NCBI GenBank assembly: GCA_035236585.1 | Contig: CP141132.1 | Location: 46,317,880-46,381,879, forward strand | Source: Warburgia ugandensis | Taxonomy: Eukaryota > Streptophyta > Magnoliopsida > Canellales > Canellaceae | Length of the DNA stretch: 64,000 bases | Reading direction: 5' to 3' | Shown: positions 61,201-64,000 of the stretch, in pieces | How the letters are laid out: every line of letters begins with the position of its first letter | Numbering within the stretch: the stretch's first letter is position 1 | Notes under the pieces: generated by a model | Databases searched by the model: none | Seen by the model: the letters and a program-made list of their open reading frames with translations, nothing else | What the model was told of the DNA's origin: nothing | Position numbers and translations under genes: made by a program

Positions 61201-63745
61201 CTGATTTGTAGTGTTCCATGGTTGGAGCTACAGAATAGCATATCCTTACTTCCTTGGTACACTAATTAGTGATATACATATGATTAGAGCCATTCATTCA
61301 TGGATCGACGACAAAACTTACAAAATGGTCAAACAACAGATCGAGTTAAAGGAGTGACACATGAGAACTGAGGATAAATGCTATACGAGGTAGGCGGATT
61401 AAGATTGGTATTTTGGCAAGCTTAATATTTTCCATATCTTTATAAGAATGATTGAATGCAGATTATGATTTACAAAGTATTGTCTTTAATTACTAAAATT
61501 ATAGAAGCATGCAATAAATTTAGAAATTATCTTACGACACCTTTCAAATTATCAAACAGGAAATGGCATGACTAATTTAAATAAAAAATATTACAGTTAC
61601 CTTAGGTGTAACGCCCAAGTAAAAGAATGGAAACTATATTCAATGATTAGAACTTAGTATATATGATGTTGATAATACTTAGAAACATGGTATGCATCTA
61701 TATTAGCTGCAGATATGAAATGAACTTAAAAAACTTGTTTTATCCCAATTATAACATTAAGACAAATGAGTAACCAAACTGCCTACCTAGATTTTGAACT
61801 TATACTTCAAGTGAACATTGTACTACCTTAAAAAGGTTTGACCTAAAGCATGCTACTGAGACATAAGAACTTGTATATTGGTACTATAATATTTGGAATA
61901 CCTTGAACAATATGAAATATTAATAAGTATATCATTAGTAAAGTAATGATTTCAGAGTAGCTCACAAGATTTTTGAACATAGGAAGACCTAAGCAAATAT
62001 GCTAGAAGATGCCATACTTGTAACTTAATAACTTGAGAATGATGAAATGATTGGTTCCAAGATAGAAGAAAATTTTAATATATCAACTCATAGTTTGTAT
62101 TCATGAATAGATGCTAAGAAAATAATCCTAAGGTCTTAAAAACCAAGGGACAGGATGATAATTACGTAAATTGTATCCCTTAATTAGATTCACTATAAGG
62201 TTTTGTGTATATGAATTTTGTCGATGTTTCAAGCAAGTACTCTAGGAATGTCCTAAGTCCCTGATCACTTGACAGGTGCTTTATGAGTATCGTAAGCCTT
62301 GGCGTCCTATTGTGTGTTGTAAGTCCTAAGACCTTATGCTAGGAGGTGCAATTAGCCATTGACTTCTGAGATGATTTGATACTAGCCCTACAATGGACAT
62401 GGTGGTAGTAAGAGTATCTTCTCAAGGGGAAGTGCTCTTAGTGGTAGCTGGGTAGCTCCTGAGGTCCATTGAGTCATGGTTAGTGATTTCAGTTTGGTTT
62501 GATATAGAAAGAACTATGAATTGATTGATTATGCTTTTGAAAACCAAAAATAACTTTGGGCATTGCCAAATCAAAGATTTATCAAATGTTGTTTGTTGAT
62601 GACCAGAATTAGAGCATATAGTATACTCTTTGATTTTATTGGCTGACTTCATCTTTTATCAACACCATACTTTGATTCTTAAACCTAGCTAGTGGCTTTG
62701 CTATTAGTATTATATTATATGTTGATTTTTTCCTTAACCAATGGTTTTACCTCATCAATTTACTAAGATGCTAGATTACACAAGCATTATGAGTATTTTT
62801 ACATCGTCATATACTGATTTATTCTTAAATATGAAATTTTGTTGGGTTTGTGAAGAAAAAAGTGTTAAATAACTACCTTTACACATGATAGTGAGGAAGT
62901 TAGATACCTCACTCTTTGAAAGTTAATTTAACTACCGAATGACAAATAGGTTAGACATTTATAGGGGTAACTTGAGTAGTCATGTGTGGCAATCAATCTT
63001 TAAGGATTGTATGTGGTGAATAAATGTAGAATACACGTGTCTATTAATGGAAAATGATCTTAGTACAAATTAAACGTGCATGAAAAAGATAAAAGCTTAA
63101 ATGTTGAGGAAAAGATAAGGAAATAATGATATTCACTAAAATCATAGATAGACTATGATTCATCAGCTATAATGAATTGCACAATAAACTAATTTCACAA
63201 TGGTACCATATAAGAACTTCTAATTTTGGCATGAGCACTTTGGAAATAGCATGAGGTTTGTTTTAGTATGATATATTCTCAAAATGCATTAGTTTATGTA
63301 AATCATGAACTGCATGACAAAATAGCTACTTATTCCACCTACACAAGCGCATGCTTACTAAGAAATTGTAATTGTTTTCAATGCCTCAGATTTGAAGAAT
63401 TAAAATAGAAGATGAACAAGTCAAACATGAGAGTACCTTTGGAGTTTGTAATTTCAGAAGATGAAGATTTTTTAGTATCTAAATGGTGAGCCTTGCAACC
63501 TTATATTAGCTTTTTGATTCAGTGAAGAATGCGAATGTATATTTACTTTCATATTGTGGATTTAATTCTATTTAGTGGGATGTGTTGTGATATGGTTGTG
63601 ACTAGAGGTTCTAGGAAGTGATAAGTTTTGTGTATTTATTTCCAAAGCAATGAAAATTTGTTTGCATTGTTTATCAGCATCTGCACTCATGCATCAAATG
63701 CGTATATGATTGAAAAATAGAGGAAACTTTGCTAAAAATTTTGTA

Positions 63746-63764
63746 GAAATGAGATGCTCATTTC
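63746..63764 (+). other. inverted repeat near the 3' end of solo LTR D
   Basis: GAAATGAG, loop ATG, CTCATTTC: 8-bp stem, homologous to 12974-12991 and 21035-21052. Confidence 0.6.
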
Positions 63765-63942
63765 ACCATAAAATCCTTGTGTTTTGTGTAACAAATGAGA
63801 CTTGATATTTTTAGAAAAAGACTTTCATATAAATGAAAAAAAATATTTCCACTATTTTGTTTTTAAAAAGAATTTCAAACAAGGGATATCTCAAATTTCA
63901 AAATAGTTTTCAAAAAGTATTTTGAAAAACAGGGGTGTCACA

Positions 63943-64000
63943 AATATCCTTATTTCTCTCTATGCTAACCAATCATCATGAATTCTACTCTCCACCTCAC
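63943..64000 (+). mobile_element. element C 3' LTR, third piece (cut by window end)
   Basis: Begins with duplication AATAT and matches 34250-34306. The window stops at CTCCACCTCAC, just before the position of the (CT)40 tract in the 5' LTR. Confidence 0.9.

Larger units (their letters stand above)
59421..63942 (+). mobile_element. solo LTR D, Del/Tekay-type (4.52 kb)
   Basis: Starts TGTAACAACATC, ends GGGGTGTCACA and is flanked by AATAT. It shares with LTR2 and LTR3 an early block (CCAACGACACTAATTTTG, then GGGGGTCCAAATTGAT), the GATC-dense part at 60620-61200, the CACCTACACAAGC and ATGCCTCAGAT words near 63340 and 63390, and the 3' hairpin. No internal region is present. It has several pyrimidine-rich frames around 59850-60450 but no recognisable coding sequence. 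Confidence 0.9.
33150..64000 (+). mobile_element. element C: nested Athila-type element, off right edge
   Basis: Forward element. Order: 5' LTR (33150-36085), tRNA-Asp-like primer site, leader with hairpin, solo LTR E inserted at 36877, gag tail relic and pre-reverse-transcriptase linker relic (41578-42930), 3' non-coding part, G-rich tract, then the 3' LTR in three pieces (45016-45860, 59175-59420, 63943-64000) split by element B and solo LTR D. The window ends where the LTR should reach its (CT)n tract. N-terminal gag, protease, reverse transcriptase, RNase H and integrase are absent. Its right target duplication is not in view. Confidence 0.85.

Noticed and set aside
1..64000. Search for tRNA, rRNA, CRISPR arrays, toxin or defence systems and intact host genes
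   Set aside because: None seen by eye on either strand; a tRNAscan or Rfam run and a protein profile search would be needed to exclude small RNA genes firmly.

Overview
The window is a plant-type intergenic region built almost entirely of nested LTR retrotransposons. No intact cellular gene was found, and nothing looks bacterial or viral. It is AT-rich, has long microsatellites, and every coding remnant belongs to a plant retroelement lineage. These are Ty3/gypsy elements of the Athila/Tat (OTA) type with a tRNA-Asp-like primer site, Ty3/gypsy chromoviruses of the Del/Tekay type with a tRNA-Met-like primer site and LTRs of 4.0-4.6 kb, and one fragment of an RTE-clade LINE. The host is most likely an angiosperm with a large repeat-rich genome. 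I cannot name the species. The names A to E are mine.

Layout from left to right. 1-2442: reverse-strand Del/Tekay-like LTR running off the left edge, lying in a reverse-strand Athila-type LTR piece (2448-2942). 2943-3739: unassigned. 3745-30068: element A, a forward Athila-type element with 5-bp target duplication TTTTC, holding only gag and protease remnants. Its 5' LTR is split by 5272-21220, a Del/Tekay array ordered LTR, internal, LTR, internal, LTR, flanked by target duplication GATTT. 30074-32846: unassigned. 32901-33149: LINE endonuclease remnant cut off by the next insertion. 33150-64000 and beyond: element C, a forward Athila-type element missing most of its coding part. C's internal region holds solo LTR E (36877-41455, duplication TGAAG). 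C's 3' LTR holds the reverse-strand element B (45861-59174, duplication CAACC) and solo LTR D (59421-63942, duplication AATAT). B is the most complete element, with gag, protease, reverse transcriptase, RNase H and integrase in order, all broken by stops and frameshifts.

The nesting is well supported because the window also holds uninterrupted copies of several split sequences. The empty form of the array's target lies at 29019-29023, that of B at 34011-34015 and that of D at 34250-34254. E's site has an unoccupied counterpart in A near 23261-23280.

I see no complete new biological system. The most interesting signals are non-coding: a 27-nt hairpin kept in the leaders of A, B and C, a second hairpin near the 3' end of the Del/Tekay LTRs, GATC-dense LTR interiors, a CpG-rich block in solo LTR E, and the tandem Del/Tekay array with its TTAA deletion junction.
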